Notes: generated by a model from the sequence alone, not told the origin. A stretch of DNA of 64,000 bases from an uncultured Clostridia bacterium (GCA_948485625.1 CAOMRW010000005.1:1-64000); one strand, 5' to 3'; positions 1-9,727 are shown, counted from the first letter of the stretch. Made by a program: numbers and translations.

Positions 1-83
1 TTGGTATTTCTCTCTTTTTTATTTTTACTGTGACATATCTATTGTAAACCTATAATTTTTAATATTTAACATATCTTTCAAAA

Positions 84-521
84 TTATTTTTCTAATATTA
101 TAGTTACAGGTCCATCATTAGTCAAATCAACTTTCATTTCTGCACCAAATATACCTGTTTCTACTTTATCTATTTTTTCTTTGCATTTTTCTATTATGTA
201 TTCATATAATTCATTTGCAAAGTCAGGCTTTGCTGCTTCTGTAAAAGATGGTCTATTCCCACCAGAGCAATCTGCATATAAAGTAAATTGAGAAACTAAT
301 AATAAAGAACCATTAGTATCATTTAGTGATAAATTCATTTTTCCATTTTCATCTTCAAACACTCTTAAATTTACTAACTTTTTTATCATATAATCTGCTA
401 TTTCTTTAGTATCAGTATGTGTTATTCCGATTAATACTAAAAATCCATTATCTATTTTTCCTACTGTTTTTTCTTCTACATCTACTTGCGCATTTTTTAC
501 TCTTTGAATTACAAATTTCAT
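84..521 (-). CDS. dtd: D-aminoacyl-tRNA deacylase
   Basis: This cytosolic enzyme hydrolyses D-amino acids (and glycine mischarged on tRNA-Ala) from tRNAs, a proofreading step in translation. The 145-residue product has the usual family length. It carries the two signature active-site motifs, SQFTLY at about residues 77-82 and NDGPVT at about 135-140 (usually NxGPVT). The ATG is preceded by an AAGAGGTG ribosome binding site. The downstream edge of the window follows directly, so operon partners on that side cannot be judged. Identification is secure from the motifs and full length. Confidence 0.97.
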   Translation of the reverse strand: MKFVIQRVKNAQVDVEEKTVGKIDNGFLVLIGITHTDTKEIADYMIKKLVNLRVFEDENGKMNLSLNDTNGSLLLVSQFTLYADCSGGNRPSFTEAAKPDFANELYEYIIEKCKEKIDKVETGIFGAEMKVDLTNDGPVTIILEK

Positions 522-610
522 ATATTTTTCACCTCTTAATTTTTATTTATCTTTTATTACTTTAATACTAATTCTTAAGTATAACTATATTTATACACTA
601 TAAAATTAAA

Positions 611-643
611 AATTACAATACAGTTTTATACTATATTGTAATT
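611..643 (-). terminator. hairpin terminator after the 650-1027 gene
   Basis: A perfect 10-bp stem (AATTACAATA paired with TATTGTAATT) closes a loop of about 13 bases. On the minus strand it is followed by a T-rich run. It lies just past the stop codon of the charged small protein and separates it from dtd. Confidence 0.6.
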
Positions 644-649
644 TTGTAA

Positions 650-1027
650 TTATTCGTCTTTTAGATTTTCTATTTGTATTTCTCTATTATCTTGTTTTCT
701 TTCCATATTATTTAATTGTTCTTCATTCATATTATCCTCATTATTATAGATATATCCTTGTGCATTAATATATTTTTCAATAACATTTTCTAATTGCTCT
801 TCCCTTGTTTGTTTATCATTAACTCCTTTTATTTTATTTTTTAGTTCACCTATTTGTTCTTCTCTAACATCTTGTATTTTTCTTGCATTTTCTTTATTTT
901 CTATATTTCCTATATGAGAGTATTGTTCTAGATGCCTCTTTGTTCTAGTATGTTTTTCAACTAAATTAATTAAATTATCTAATTGTCTATCTTTTTTTTC
1001 TATATTATTGTTTTCAAAATTTTCCAT
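650..1027 (-). CDS. small highly charged, coiled-coil-like protein of unknown function
   Basis: I do not recognise this 125-residue protein. It is extremely rich in Glu, Lys, Asn and Gln, has no hydrophobic segment and no cysteine, and looks like a soluble helical or coiled-coil protein. An excellent ribosome binding site (AAAGGAGG) sits before the ATG and a terminator follows the gene, so it is very probably expressed. It lies just downstream of yunB and sipL on the same strand, which makes a sporulation-related role possible, but nothing in the protein proves it. Confidence 0.75.
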   Translation of the reverse strand: MENFENNNIEKKDRQLDNLINLVEKHTRTKRHLEQYSHIGNIENKENARKIQDVREEQIGELKNKIKGVNDKQTREEQLENVIEKYINAQGYIYNNEDNMNEEQLNNMERKQDNREIQIENLKDE

Positions 1028-1119
1028 AATAAAAATCCTCCTTTAACAAATAATATATTAATATCATTTGCATTTTTTTGAATTTTAAAATAGAAATTTT
1101 TGAATATTATTAGTATTTT

Positions 1120-1838
1120 CTATTCTATAATATCAATTGCACTATTATTATCTAAACCATTTAAATTATAGTATGTATTAGGTATTTTTCCAACAATTAC
1201 ATTTTCGGCAATTAAAACTTGATTAGTTATTTTTTCACTTATATCTTTAAAAGGTGTTAAAACACTAACTTCACATATTACTTGTAGATATACTCTATGT
1301 AATGTTTGATTAATTCCTTGTGCTGAAAATTCACTTCTTAAGTCTGTTTCTACATTTCCTATAGATGATATTCTTATTGGAACTCCTGGTCCTTTTCCTG
1401 CTAATAATTTAAATCCTGTAAAACTTCCGCATTGCAATTTCGATGTCATCTCTTCCTTTGTTATCTATTTCATTTTGTATTTTTACAGCAACATCTGAAA
1501 TTATTTCATTTATAGGTCCAACATTTGATTTTATCATAATTATATTTCCGATTATTGTCTTTTTCTATTGAAAATAGCTCATCATATATATGTTCTCTCA
1601 TAACAACAGTTGCTTGTTCATTTGTTATTATTGTTGCTATTGATTTTGCTTTATCTTTACATAGTGTATCAAATATTGGGAAAATTGCATCTAATACAAC
1701 TTTTATAGTACTAAATGCAATTACCATTATAATAAATACTTTCACTATTTTTTGTTTATTTTTTAAATCTTTATTTCCTATTTTTGATATAAAAATTTTA
1801 GGAATTCTAATTCTTGGTCTTGAATAAATCTTACTCAT
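1120..1838 (-). CDS. yunB: sporulation protein YunB, requiring two +1 frameshifts at CGG codons
   Basis: YunB is a membrane-anchored protein expressed in sporulating Firmicutes. The reading frame is interrupted twice: at CGG 1548-1550 (context AAT CGG AAA) and at CGG 1427-1429 (context ATG CGG AAG). Skipping one C at each site gives a continuous protein of about 238 residues, close to the usual 250. It has an N-terminal membrane segment (residues about 27-50), the conserved GSFTG and LLAGKGP region, and the AGINQTLHR(V/I)Y motif. Without the shifts translation ends 13 and 5 codons after each CGG. The ATG at 1838 overlaps the sipL stop (ATGAGTAA), so the two are translationally coupled. Both skipped bases precede GGA glycine codons. 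Confidence 0.88.
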
Positions 1839-3378
1839 AGCTTCTTTCCGAAATTCTTTCAAATTTTGGTATATATAGTTTTTGTCCTGGCATTATTTGA
1901 TTTTTATCTTCTATTCCATTTACTCTTGCTATTCCATCAACTGTACTTCCAAATTCTTTTGCTATGTTCCATAGTGTATCTCCTTTTTTTACAATATAAA
2001 TTGCTATACTATAGTCTTGTTCTTCTCTTTCATCATTTTCTTCTATACTATCAATCATATTTAAGTTTGCTGTTCTATACATATTTGTATCTGTTTGTAT
2101 ATCTATATTGCAATTAATGTCTCCTCCATCTTGTATAATAAAGTCTTGTGCACACACTTCCATATTGCTATTTGTATTTAAGCTTTCTCCATTTTGTAAA
2201 TTTTCTATTGTATATTCAAATGGAATTTTTGCATCTTTTACACTAATTTGCATTCTTGCATCTGTAAAAATAAATTTTAGGCTTAATTCTGCTTCATATA
2301 AAATTTTTGAATTTATTTTATTTTCATTTACTATTGTTGGAACTGTTTCTACATCAATTAAGTTTAGTCCCTCTATATCTCTTAAGTTAACTTTTTCTCT
2401 TATTTGTTTTATTTGTGTTATATTTTGTTTTTCTGTCATTGTAGTTATTTGTTTTTTCTCGAAATCTATATTTTGAGTAGGACTATACATATCTTGAATT
2501 AAATTAATTTGTTTTTCTTCATAAACATTACATATTACTTCTATTTCTATTTCAATATAAATTGAATGTTCATCTTGTGTATTAGGTTTTATTATTACAT
2601 TTCTTATTTCATAACTTACATCACATATATTTTCTTCTGTTACATTTTGTATATCTATAAATCCTACAACTGGTATCTTGTAGTTAATCGTATTTATTCT
2701 ATTATCTTCTGTTAAATACATTATTTTTATTTCCGCTTCTGATTTTGTTAATACTTTGTTATAACTTATTTTTATATCTTTATCAACCAAGCATATTTGT
2801 GCTTTTAGTACTTCTGCTAAATTGTCCATATTGTCTATTTGTATATTATCTTTTGCATATATTTTTGTTTCCCCTTGCCCTACTAATGAATTTACTCTTA
2901 AGTCTTCTTTTAAAATTTGGATATTGTTCTCATTTTGAATTTCATTTATTACTTCTACATCTTCATTTAAATATATTTTCAAATTTACTTCTAGTGTTGC
3001 TTTTATTCCAACTTTTCTACCATTAATTACTTTTCCTTCTATTGATTTTACTTTTACTTCTGATATTACATTCATCCCTTCATTGCAATTTGAAACATTT
3101 ATGTTTTCAGAAAAGTCAATTGTTGTATTTAGTCCTCTTACAGTATCTTCTGTTCCATCTGGCATATACATTATATATGTATTTATTGCTCCATCAATTC
3201 TTACCTTTTGTTCTTGTGCCTCTTTTTTGTATATTGATACTACACCACTTGTACAAATTGTGTTCAAAATATCAGGTTTTGAATCTGGAACTATCATATC
3301 TCCTTCTGCAAATATGATTTCTCTTTTCTCCGCTACTAATTTATTTATACTTAAATTTTCTCTTTGTGCCTCTATCAT
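1831..3378 (-). CDS. sipL: SipL-like spore coat/engulfment protein (DUF3794 repeats plus LysM)
   Basis: SipL is the clostridial SpoIVA-interacting protein that helps build the basal layer of the spore coat around the forespore. The 515-residue product has repeated beta-rich DUF3794-type segments over residues 1 to about 430. A C-terminal LysM domain follows, with a recognisable KKGDTLWNIAKEFG core and PGQKLYIP end. An AAGGAGGT ribosome binding site precedes the ATG. It overlaps yunB by eight bases, so they form one operon. The LysM plus DUF3794 arrangement matches SipL. I cannot exclude another DUF3794/LysM paralogue. Confidence 0.88.
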   Translation of the reverse strand: MIEAQRENLSINKLVAEKREIIFAEGDMIVPDSKPDILNTICTSGVVSIYKKEAQEQKVRIDGAINTYIMYMPDGTEDTVRGLNTTIDFSENINVSNCNEGMNVISEVKVKSIEGKVINGRKVGIKATLEVNLKIYLNEDVEVINEIQNENNIQILKEDLRVNSLVGQGETKIYAKDNIQIDNMDNLAEVLKAQICLVDKDIKISYNKVLTKSEAEIKIMYLTEDNRINTINYKIPVVGFIDIQNVTEENICDVSYEIRNVIIKPNTQDEHSIYIEIEIEVICNVYEEKQINLIQDMYSPTQNIDFEKKQITTMTEKQNITQIKQIREKVNLRDIEGLNLIDVETVPTIVNENKINSKILYEAELSLKFIFTDARMQISVKDAKIPFEYTIENLQNGESLNTNSNMEVCAQDFIIQDGGDINCNIDIQTDTNMYRTANLNMIDSIEENDEREEQDYSIAIYIVKKGDTLWNIAKEFGSTVDGIARVNGIEDKNQIMPGQKLYIPKFERISERSYE

Positions 3379-3458
3379 TTTTTACCTCCTTACAGTTTTT
3401 CTTTATAAATCTATATGTCCTATTTTTTTATTTATGACTTAATTCATATAAATTTATT

Positions 3459-3689
3459 TTAAGGAGTTATTATTATATTTATTGTGTTATCATATTTGTA
3501 TTTATTTATCTTTTCTGAAAAACTTGCTAATTCATTTGGTATTACTATTGTTGTGTATTTATCTTTTTTTAATTTTTCAATTGTTTCGTCTATTTTTTCT
3601 GGTTCTTTTATTTCTTCTATATTCATTCCAAACATTTTTGGTATTTGGTAATTTTCTTCTTTTTCATATTTTATAAAACTTATTTTCAT
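3459..3689 (-). CDS. small hypothetical protein, possibly V-ATPase subunit F-like
   Basis: A 76-residue protein starts at the ATG at 3689, chosen because AAAGGTGA lies just upstream. The longer frame to 3764 has no ribosome binding site. It alternates predicted strands and helices, with a central YTTIVIP strand and a terminal NIIITP strand. This resembles the small Rossmann-like fold of V-type ATPase subunit F, but no other V-ATPase gene is present. It lies upstream of sipL on the same strand, so a sporulation-linked role is possible. Function is not established. Confidence 0.6.
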   Translation of the reverse strand: MKISFIKYEKEENYQIPKMFGMNIEEIKEPEKIDETIEKLKKDKYTTIVIPNELASFSEKINKYKYDNTINIIITP

Positions 3690-3740
3690 ATTATCACCTT
3701 TTATTATTTTGAGTAATATATGAATTTTTATTCTCAATAT

Positions 3741-3771
3741 AAAAATCATGTCTATTTTTGACATGATTTTT
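3741..3771 (-). terminator. hairpin terminator after the STAND NTPase gene
   Basis: A 12-bp stem (AAAAATCATGTC with its complement GACATGATTTTT) encloses TATTTTT and has T-rich flanks on both strands. It lies between the STAND gene stop at 3799 and the start of the small gene at 3689. Confidence 0.7.
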
Positions 3772-3798
3772 CATATTTTATTTAGATTATATTGAATA

Positions 3799-6700
3799 TT
3801 AATAAATAATATATTTATATACAATATCTTTCTTAGATATATTATGTACATTTATTTTTTGATTTTCTTTTAACATATCTAATACTTTTTTAGATTCTAT
3901 ATATATGTCATATAAATAATCCCATACTTTTAGCTTTGAACAGATTTCTTTTAATTCTTTGTCTTTCATAATTTTGTTGAAATTTAATATATATGTTTTC
4001 TCTTCTTCATCATAACATTTTTCATAGAATTCTTTTTGATAAATACTATATTCAAAGTTTGATATATCCCATTGTAATTCTGTTCCTGTAATAAATTGTA
4101 TGAACCAAATTGGTATATATTCTTTCCAAAATGTTGTATATAATTCAAATTCACAGTCTAATTCAATCTCTATCTGAATTAATTCTAATATCCTTTTTGA
4201 TATATTTATTTTTCCAATTTTATTGCACCCTTCTTTTATTTGCTTTATGAATACAGATAATGCTGGAATAATATATAGTTTATTAAATCCAATAGTATCT
4301 AGCTCTGAATATATTTCGAAAATTTCTTGTTTCATCTCACTAATGTTATCACTTTTCAAATCTTCTTCTATTTCATTCCAATTTTCTATTATTTTTAATA
4401 AATTATCATTTCTTTTTATTAATTCTTTTACTGCAATATATAGATGTATATATTCATTTATTAAATAAGTTCCATCTGTATTTTTCATCATAACTTCTGA
4501 GTTATATAGTTCTTTTAAGTTTTTTGGGTATTTTTTCTTATATAATTGTATATTTTCATTACTTATTAGAAAACTTCCTTTTAAAAAACTTTCATATACT
4601 ATTTCTGTTAATAGTTCTTCTGATTGTTCTGATATATTATTTTTTTCGTGTAATATATATTCCAGGAACTCTTCTGCAAGCATTTTTAATGAATAGTCTA
4701 CATTTTTCTTTTCATTAATGAATTCTTCATATAATTGTATATTTCTATATTTTTCATTAATTATGTTATTAATAAAACTCTTTGTCCACCATGTATTTGG
4801 TGAATTTTTAATGCTATCTGTATTAAGTATATCATAATAACTTGTTTTCTTTTTATTGTCTATATTTATCCCATTCTCAAATTTTTGTTTTATATATTCT
4901 ATTTGTTCTATTTCTACTCTATTATTATTGTCATATATTATTTTTTCATATTTTTGAAGTGGATTTTCTTTTATTTCTTTTATTGTTTCTTCTAAAATTT
5001 CTTCATTTATTTGTACATAACAATATTTATATAATAAATTTATTAATTTATCATAATTTTTCTTACTATACAATTTCTTTAAGCTTGGTATTTCATCTGT
5101 TACTGTTCCATAAATATGTTCTTTTATAATGTCTTCTTTTTTTCTTCCTCTTATTATATCTTCAGCTACACTTTCTATTACTAATTCATTTATTGTTGCT
5201 TCTACATCTTCTGTAACTATTTCTGTTAGTATATCAGCAATATACTCTAAATTTTCTGTCATAAATTTACTATCTTTTTTATAATCTAATAATTGTAAAC
5301 ATGTTTTAAAAAATGTCTCACAATCTAATACATATCCAATTTCATATAAGAAGTCTATTTCATTTGTATCTATGATTCCATTTTTAAATATTTTCATTAC
5401 GTATTCATAAAATACATTATCTTTTTTTTCTAGTATATTAATTACTAATCTCATTCTATAATTGTAAAATTCTTCTAAAATCATAGTTTTTATTAGTTCT
5501 TCTCTTTTTTTATTCAAGTTTTTCTTTAATATATTATATACTATATCATTTTTATAATAATAGAAATCTTTAATCTCATTTATTTCATTTTCTACTTTAC
5601 ATGCTAACATTTCTTTTATTTTTTCATCTTTATCGCTACCTAAAAAAATATATATATATCTTAATTCTTCTATATATTTTGCACTTTTTATATATCTTTC
5701 TATATCTATTTGTTTTTTATTTATTTTACTTATTATATAGTCTGCTACACTATGTTTACATACTTCCAGTTGTTTTTCTTGTATTTCATTAAATGTTGTT
5801 TTAATAAACGAACTACTTAATATGTTTATTGATTTTGAAAATGTTTCTGTATCTAATAATTGTATTTTTTCGTTTTTTATTATTTGTTTAAATTGTTCTT
5901 CTATATATTCTTCTGGTACTTTTACTCCAAAAAGTGTAATAATTGTTAATATTATTTTTTCATAAATTGATAATTTTTGATATTCTTCTTCCCATAATTG
6001 TTCTGGGTCTTCTAAAGCATCTTCTATATATTTTTTTGCATCAATATCATCTTTATATTTTAGTCTTTCACATATTAATGCTATAACACCTGGATTAAAG
6101 TTAGAATGTCTAATTACTCTTGTATAAAATTCTTCTTCTACTAATTGAATATGTTTATCTGTTCCTATAAGATTATTTTTTTCCATATGGTTATATAGTA
6201 TGTTTCCTTTTTCCATATAATTGTAGTTTGCTACATCTATTAAGTATTCGTCTTTTATTTTTGTTGCGTTATGAAATTTATAAAATAGCTTTTTGGCATT
6301 ATTATAAATATATGTTCTTGTTGTTAATATTAATTTTTTATCTTTACTGTTTTTAAAAATATTTATTATTTTATCTAATGTACTTTCTGCTATATTTCTT
6401 TCTAAATATTGTACATTTGATCCTAAGAAATCATCTATTAAACAGATTATTTTTTTATCTATTGAAACTTTATTTTTTATTTCTACTAAATCGTCTACAT
6501 TTCCATAAATAAATAGATAGTCTTTGTCTATATAGTTCATGACTAATTTTCTTGCTGTACTCGTTTTTCCTACCCATGGTTCTCCATGTAGAATAATTAT
6601 ATTTTGTTTTTCTAATTTTTCTTTTGCTTCTTTATAAGCATTTGTCTCATAAAATATTTCATTTGATTTTTTTATTTCTTCTAATTCATATTTTGTATTA

Positions 6701-7239
6701 TTATCATAACAAATTGTTTTCTTGCTATATATTTCTACTTCTTCTAATTGTTTTATATTTTTATATATTCTTAAATTTTCTATAAATTTTATACATATTC
6801 TTATTAATTCATTTTCTTCTAATTGTTTTAGCTTAAATCTCTTTGTTTTTCTTCCTTTTATATTTTCTGTTAGTATTTCTTCAACTGTTTTTAAGTCAAA
6901 TATTTTGTAATATATTTTTGTACTTCTATCTGGAAATATCTCTACAACAAAGAATATTGCTCCTTTATTATCTTTTCTATAATTTTCTATGTCTACTAGT
7001 TCTATATCATAAAATATTTCTTTTTTATTTGGTTCTGTCGATTCTCTTCCTTTTACTTGTACTGGTATCCTTCCTATACTTTCTGACTTTTTATAGTCAT
7101 CTTTTTTGTATATTGCAAGATTTCCATCCCATACTGGCTCTTTTTCTCTTTTATTTAATTCTTCATGTATATTATCAAATTTATTTACTTCGTTTATTAT
7201 TGCACTTATTCCTATACTTTCTTTTTTTGTAGAATTCAT
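3799..7239 (-). CDS. probable antiviral STAND NTPase with N-terminal nuclease-like domain
   Basis: This 1146-residue protein has three visible parts. Residues about 35-170 look like a PD-(D/E)XK nuclease-type domain, with WDGNLAIY (D38) followed by PVQVKG (Q61-K63). Residues about 195-420 are a P-loop NTPase with Walker A GEPWVGKTS (219-227) and Walker B IICLIDD (264-270), fitting the novel-STAND group. The remaining 700 or so residues are charged helical repeats, as in STAND sensor regions. Nuclease-STAND-repeat proteins of this type act in phage defence (Avs-like), where target binding triggers oligomerisation and nuclease activity. That role is inferred from architecture only. It lies beside a nuclease-like/EVE gene, separated by a terminator. 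A GGAG site precedes the ATG. Confidence 0.75.
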   Translation of the reverse strand: MNSTKKESIGISAIINEVNKFDNIHEELNKREKEPVWDGNLAIYKKDDYKKSESIGRIPVQVKGRESTEPNKKEIFYDIELVDIENYRKDNKGAIFFVVEIFPDRSTKIYYKIFDLKTVEEILTENIKGRKTKRFKLKQLEENELIRICIKFIENLRIYKNIKQLEEVEIYSKKTICYDNNTKYELEEIKKSNEIFYETNAYKEAKEKLEKQNIIILHGEPWVGKTSTARKLVMNYIDKDYLFIYGNVDDLVEIKNKVSIDKKIICLIDDFLGSNVQYLERNIAESTLDKIINIFKNSKDKKLILTTRTYIYNNAKKLFYKFHNATKIKDEYLIDVANYNYMEKGNILYNHMEKNNLIGTDKHIQLVEEEFYTRVIRHSNFNPGVIALICERLKYKDDIDAKKYIEDALEDPEQLWEEEYQKLSIYEKIILTIITLFGVKVPEEYIEEQFKQIIKNEKIQLLDTETFSKSINILSSSFIKTTFNEIQEKQLEVCKHSVADYIISKINKKQIDIERYIKSAKYIEELRYIYIFLGSDKDEKIKEMLACKVENEINEIKDFYYYKNDIVYNILKKNLNKKREELIKTMILEEFYNYRMRLVINILEKKDNVFYEYVMKIFKNGIIDTNEIDFLYEIGYVLDCETFFKTCLQLLDYKKDSKFMTENLEYIADILTEIVTEDVEATINELVIESVAEDIIRGRKKEDIIKEHIYGTVTDEIPSLKKLYSKKNYDKLINLLYKYCYVQINEEILEETIKEIKENPLQKYEKIIYDNNNRVEIEQIEYIKQKFENGINIDNKKKTSYYDILNTDSIKNSPNTWWTKSFINNIINEKYRNIQLYEEFINEKKNVDYSLKMLAEEFLEYILHEKNNISEQSEELLTEIVYESFLKGSFLISNENIQLYKKKYPKNLKELYNSEVMMKNTDGTYLINEYIHLYIAVKELIKRNDNLLKIIENWNEIEEDLKSDNISEMKQEIFEIYSELDTIGFNKLYIIPALSVFIKQIKEGCNKIGKINISKRILELIQIEIELDCEFELYTTFWKEYIPIWFIQFITGTELQWDISNFEYSIYQKEFYEKCYDEEEKTYILNFNKIMKDKELKEICSKLKVWDYLYDIYIESKKVLDMLKENQKINVHNISKKDIVYKYIIY

Positions 7240-7396
7240 TTTTACTCCTTTTTATACATGTTGGACATTTTTTATAAAATATCCAGTTTTTGTATATATT
7301 GGTATTTTTTTCTATATTTATATCATGTTTTTACATTTTTTACAAGTTTATGTAAATTTTACTTTTGTGTATGTATGCTTTATTTTTATAGTAAAA

Positions 7397-7427
7397 TAGA
7401 AGTGATTTTATTCACTTCTACTTTTTT
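7397..7427 (-). terminator. bidirectional hairpin terminator
   Basis: A perfect 9-bp stem (TAGAAGTGA with TCACTTCTA) is followed by CTTTTTT on the plus strand and by a T-rich stretch on the minus strand. It sits between the EVE gene stop and the STAND gene start, suggesting separate transcripts. Confidence 0.6.
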
Positions 7428-7524
7428 ATTTATTTAATATTGTAATTTTTTTAATTTTTTTCTAAAATTGTGTTCTTTGTGTTTGTATTGTTTGATAATA
7501 GAATATGTTTATATATAATAAATT

Positions 7525-8412
7525 TTATTCTGTACATAATGACATTAACTTTACCATTAGTGAACTGTCTATTTGTTCTACTGAACCATTTACTTGTAGT
7601 TTTCTTAATATTTCATGAAGTGATTTCCCTAATTTCTTCTCATTACATGGTATGTTACTTCCTTTAAATAATATTTCTTTTCTAAAATTAACCCTATATG
7701 GATATTCAGCATTCTCCCATATTTTTTTATTGTCTTCATAAAATCCTTTTGTTACTGTGACTCCTACAATTTCTTTATATGTTCCTATATATTTTTCTGC
7801 TGGTAATCTTCCTCCTATTGCTTTACCTTTTCCTTTATCTTTTGAATTCCATTCTCTTACAAAAACTAAAATATCTCCTCTTTTTATTTGCATTAATTTT
7901 TGCAATCCTCTTGCTGTTCCTCTATTGTTACTTGGGAATCCCCATACTCCATTTTGTATAGCTGTGTTAAAGTTTTTGTTTCCGCCTTTTGGCACATAAA
8001 ATAAATATATCTGTGGCTCTTTGCTCTTTTTTATAGACTTGTCTATGTCTTGAAGTGTTTCTGTACATATTTCTTTTGCTTTTTCTTTGAACCATTCTAT
8101 AATATCATCTTTATCTAGTACCACTTGTTCTACTGGAAATCCAGCATTTTTCTTATATACAATTATAAATCCATTATGGTCTCTTAATTCATTTATATCA
8201 TGTCCATGCTCATCAAAATTTGTTGTTGCCCATTCTATTTCTGCTGGTACAACAGTATTATCACTTAAATAATTTTCTCCTATATCTGGATATCTGCCGA
8301 AACTTGGATTCCTTTTTGCAGATTTTATTTTTACATCTCCTCTTAAAGTATAATGTTCACATCTATCTTCCCAATATTTTATTAGTATTGATTCGTCAAA
8401 CCATTTCGCCAT
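7525..8412 (-). CDS. nuclease-like protein with C-terminal EVE (PUA-like) domain
   Basis: The 295-residue protein has two parts. The N-terminal half contains YPDIGENYL (about 41-49) followed by VPAEIEWATTNFDEHGHDI, a spacing reminiscent of PD-(D/E)XK-type nucleases. From about residue 133 the sequence resembles an EVE/PUA-like fold: IYLFYVPKGG, WGFP, then a basic GDILVFVREW strand and IVGVTVTKGFYED. EVE domains bind modified bases, often 5-methylcytosine derivatives, and are common in restriction and anti-phage proteins. Its place beside a nuclease-STAND gene supports a defence role. Function is inferred; I see no methyltransferase partner. The start has a GGAG site. Confidence 0.65.
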   Translation of the reverse strand: MAKWFDESILIKYWEDRCEHYTLRGDVKIKSAKRNPSFGRYPDIGENYLSDNTVVPAEIEWATTNFDEHGHDINELRDHNGFIIVYKKNAGFPVEQVVLDKDDIIEWFKEKAKEICTETLQDIDKSIKKSKEPQIYLFYVPKGGNKNFNTAIQNGVWGFPSNNRGTARGLQKLMQIKRGDILVFVREWNSKDKGKGKAIGGRLPAEKYIGTYKEIVGVTVTKGFYEDNKKIWENAEYPYRVNFRKEILFKGSNIPCNEKKLGKSLHEILRKLQVNGSVEQIDSSLMVKLMSLCTE

Positions 8413-8732
8413 ATTTTTCTCCTTTTATTTATTTTTCTAGTATATAGTATAAAATATTTTTAATTATTTGTCCAGCAGACATTTTAAGTGGCATTTTAAT
8501 CCCAATTAGAAATTATTCAAAATATAAAAATGAATATGCTATTGTAGTATAGTTAGAATGAACGATTTACTCTATATTAGGTTGTATATATTGTTTGCTT
8601 GTGGTGTAGTCATAATGTCCTACTTTTTATTACTAAAAAAGTGAGAAAGCTTATAACTTTCTCACTCTGACTATGTACATTTTTTTTAATTTATGTATCT
8701 ATTCTATTTCAATTCTTTCTTTAATAAATTCA
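8413..8732. other. 320-bp intergenic stretch between spo0A and the EVE gene
   Basis: It holds the spo0A terminator at its right end and the EVE gene upstream region at its left. A short minus-strand frame near 8430-8500 encoding about 21 residues has only a weak GGGA site and is not supported as a gene. Nothing else is recognisable. Confidence 0.5.
8634..8665 (-). terminator. intrinsic terminator of spo0A
   Basis: A perfect 9-bp stem (GTGAGAAAG with CTTTCTCAC) has a 7-base loop. It is followed on the minus strand by TTTTTTAGT. It is located about 70 bases after the spo0A stop codon. Confidence 0.85.
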
Positions 8733-9551
8733 TTATGCACTTTTTAATTCTAAACGTAATTTATCAGCAATCATCGCTATAAACTCTGAATTAGTTGGTT
8801 TTCCTTTAGCTGCTGAAATTGTATATCCAAATATATTTTCAACTGTTTTTTGGTCTCCCCTTCCCCAAGCAACTTCTATTGCATGGCGTATTGCACGCTC
8901 TACTCTACTTGGTGTTGTACCAAATTTATATGCTATTTTAGGATATAAACTTTTAGTTATTTGATTTATAACATCTATATCATTAACTACCATAATAATT
9001 GCTTCTCTTAAATATTGATATCCTTTTATATGTGCTGGTACACCAACTTCATGTATAATATTTGTTACTAATGCTTCTAAATTTTCTTGGCTCTTTTCTC
9101 CATTTACTGGAATTTCTACATATTGTGGTTTTATTTCTCTTGAAATAAAACTATTCACATTTTGATTTGGTTTAAAGTTTTTTAGTTCTCTTATTCTTTT
9201 TATTAATAGTTCAATGTCAAAAGGTTTTACTACATAATATTCAGCTCCTAAGTTTACAGCTTTTTGTGTAATTTTATCTTGTCCTACTGCTGAAAGCATT
9301 ATGCACATTGGTTTTTTATTACATTTAATCATATTCATTTTTTCTAGAACGCCTATTCCATCTAAATGTGGCATTATAACATCTAACAATGCTACATCTG
9401 GTGTTACATTTGCTATCATATCTATTGCTTCTTCTCCATCTTTTGCAATTCCTATTACTTCCATATCTTCTTGCTCTTGTATATAACTAGCAAGTGTTTG
9501 ACTGAATTCTTGATTGTCATCAGCAATCAATATTGTTGTTTTTTCTTTCAT
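8733..9551 (-). CDS. spo0A: Spo0A, master sporulation response regulator
   Basis: Spo0A is the phosphorylated transcription factor that commits the cell to sporulation. The 272-residue product has a receiver domain at residues 1-125 with the acidic pair D11-D12, phospho-acceptor D57 in LLDVIMP, and the VKPFD lysine. The C-terminal Spo0A DNA-binding domain (about 155-272) contains TPSRVERAIRHAIEVAW, the conserved recognition-helix region. Length and motifs match the family fully. An AGGGAGG site precedes the ATG. It is followed by its own terminator. This is the strongest single sign that the organism forms endospores. Confidence 0.98.
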   Translation of the reverse strand: MKEKTTILIADDNQEFSQTLASYIQEQEDMEVIGIAKDGEEAIDMIANVTPDVALLDVIMPHLDGIGVLEKMNMIKCNKKPMCIMLSAVGQDKITQKAVNLGAEYYVVKPFDIELLIKRIRELKNFKPNQNVNSFISREIKPQYVEIPVNGEKSQENLEALVTNIIHEVGVPAHIKGYQYLREAIIMVVNDIDVINQITKSLYPKIAYKFGTTPSRVERAIRHAIEVAWGRGDQKTVENIFGYTISAAKGKPTNSEFIAMIADKLRLELKSA

Positions 9552-9645
9552 ATAACTTCCTCCCTAAATATAAAACAGCTTTCTCTCTAGTCTGTTTATC
9601 TTATGTTAATTTTTTCTTCAACCACTTCTCTAACTTTTTATTGAA

Positions 9646-9668
9646 GAACTGTAAATATTTTACAGTTC
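9646..9668. repeat. 23-bp perfect palindrome upstream of spo0A
   Basis: GAACTGTAAA pairs with TTTACAGTTC around ATT. It lies about 95 bases upstream of the spo0A start and 60 bases downstream of the IMPACT-family gene stop. It could be a weak terminator (the T-run is poor) or a protein-binding palindrome. Confidence 0.45.
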
Positions 9669-9727
9669 GAATTATATTATTAAAATTTATATTTTTCAAT
9701 TAATTATTTCAAATATTTACAAAAACA

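Noticed and set aside
1506..1862. Upstream extension of yunB to an ATG at 1862 containing another CGG
   Set aside because: The start at 1838 overlaps the sipL stop and has a GGAAAG-type site. The extension lies wholly inside sipL and its CGG is not part of the real gene.
8430..8500. 21-residue small gene upstream of the EVE gene
   Set aside because: Only a weak GGGA site and a very short frame; there is no further support.
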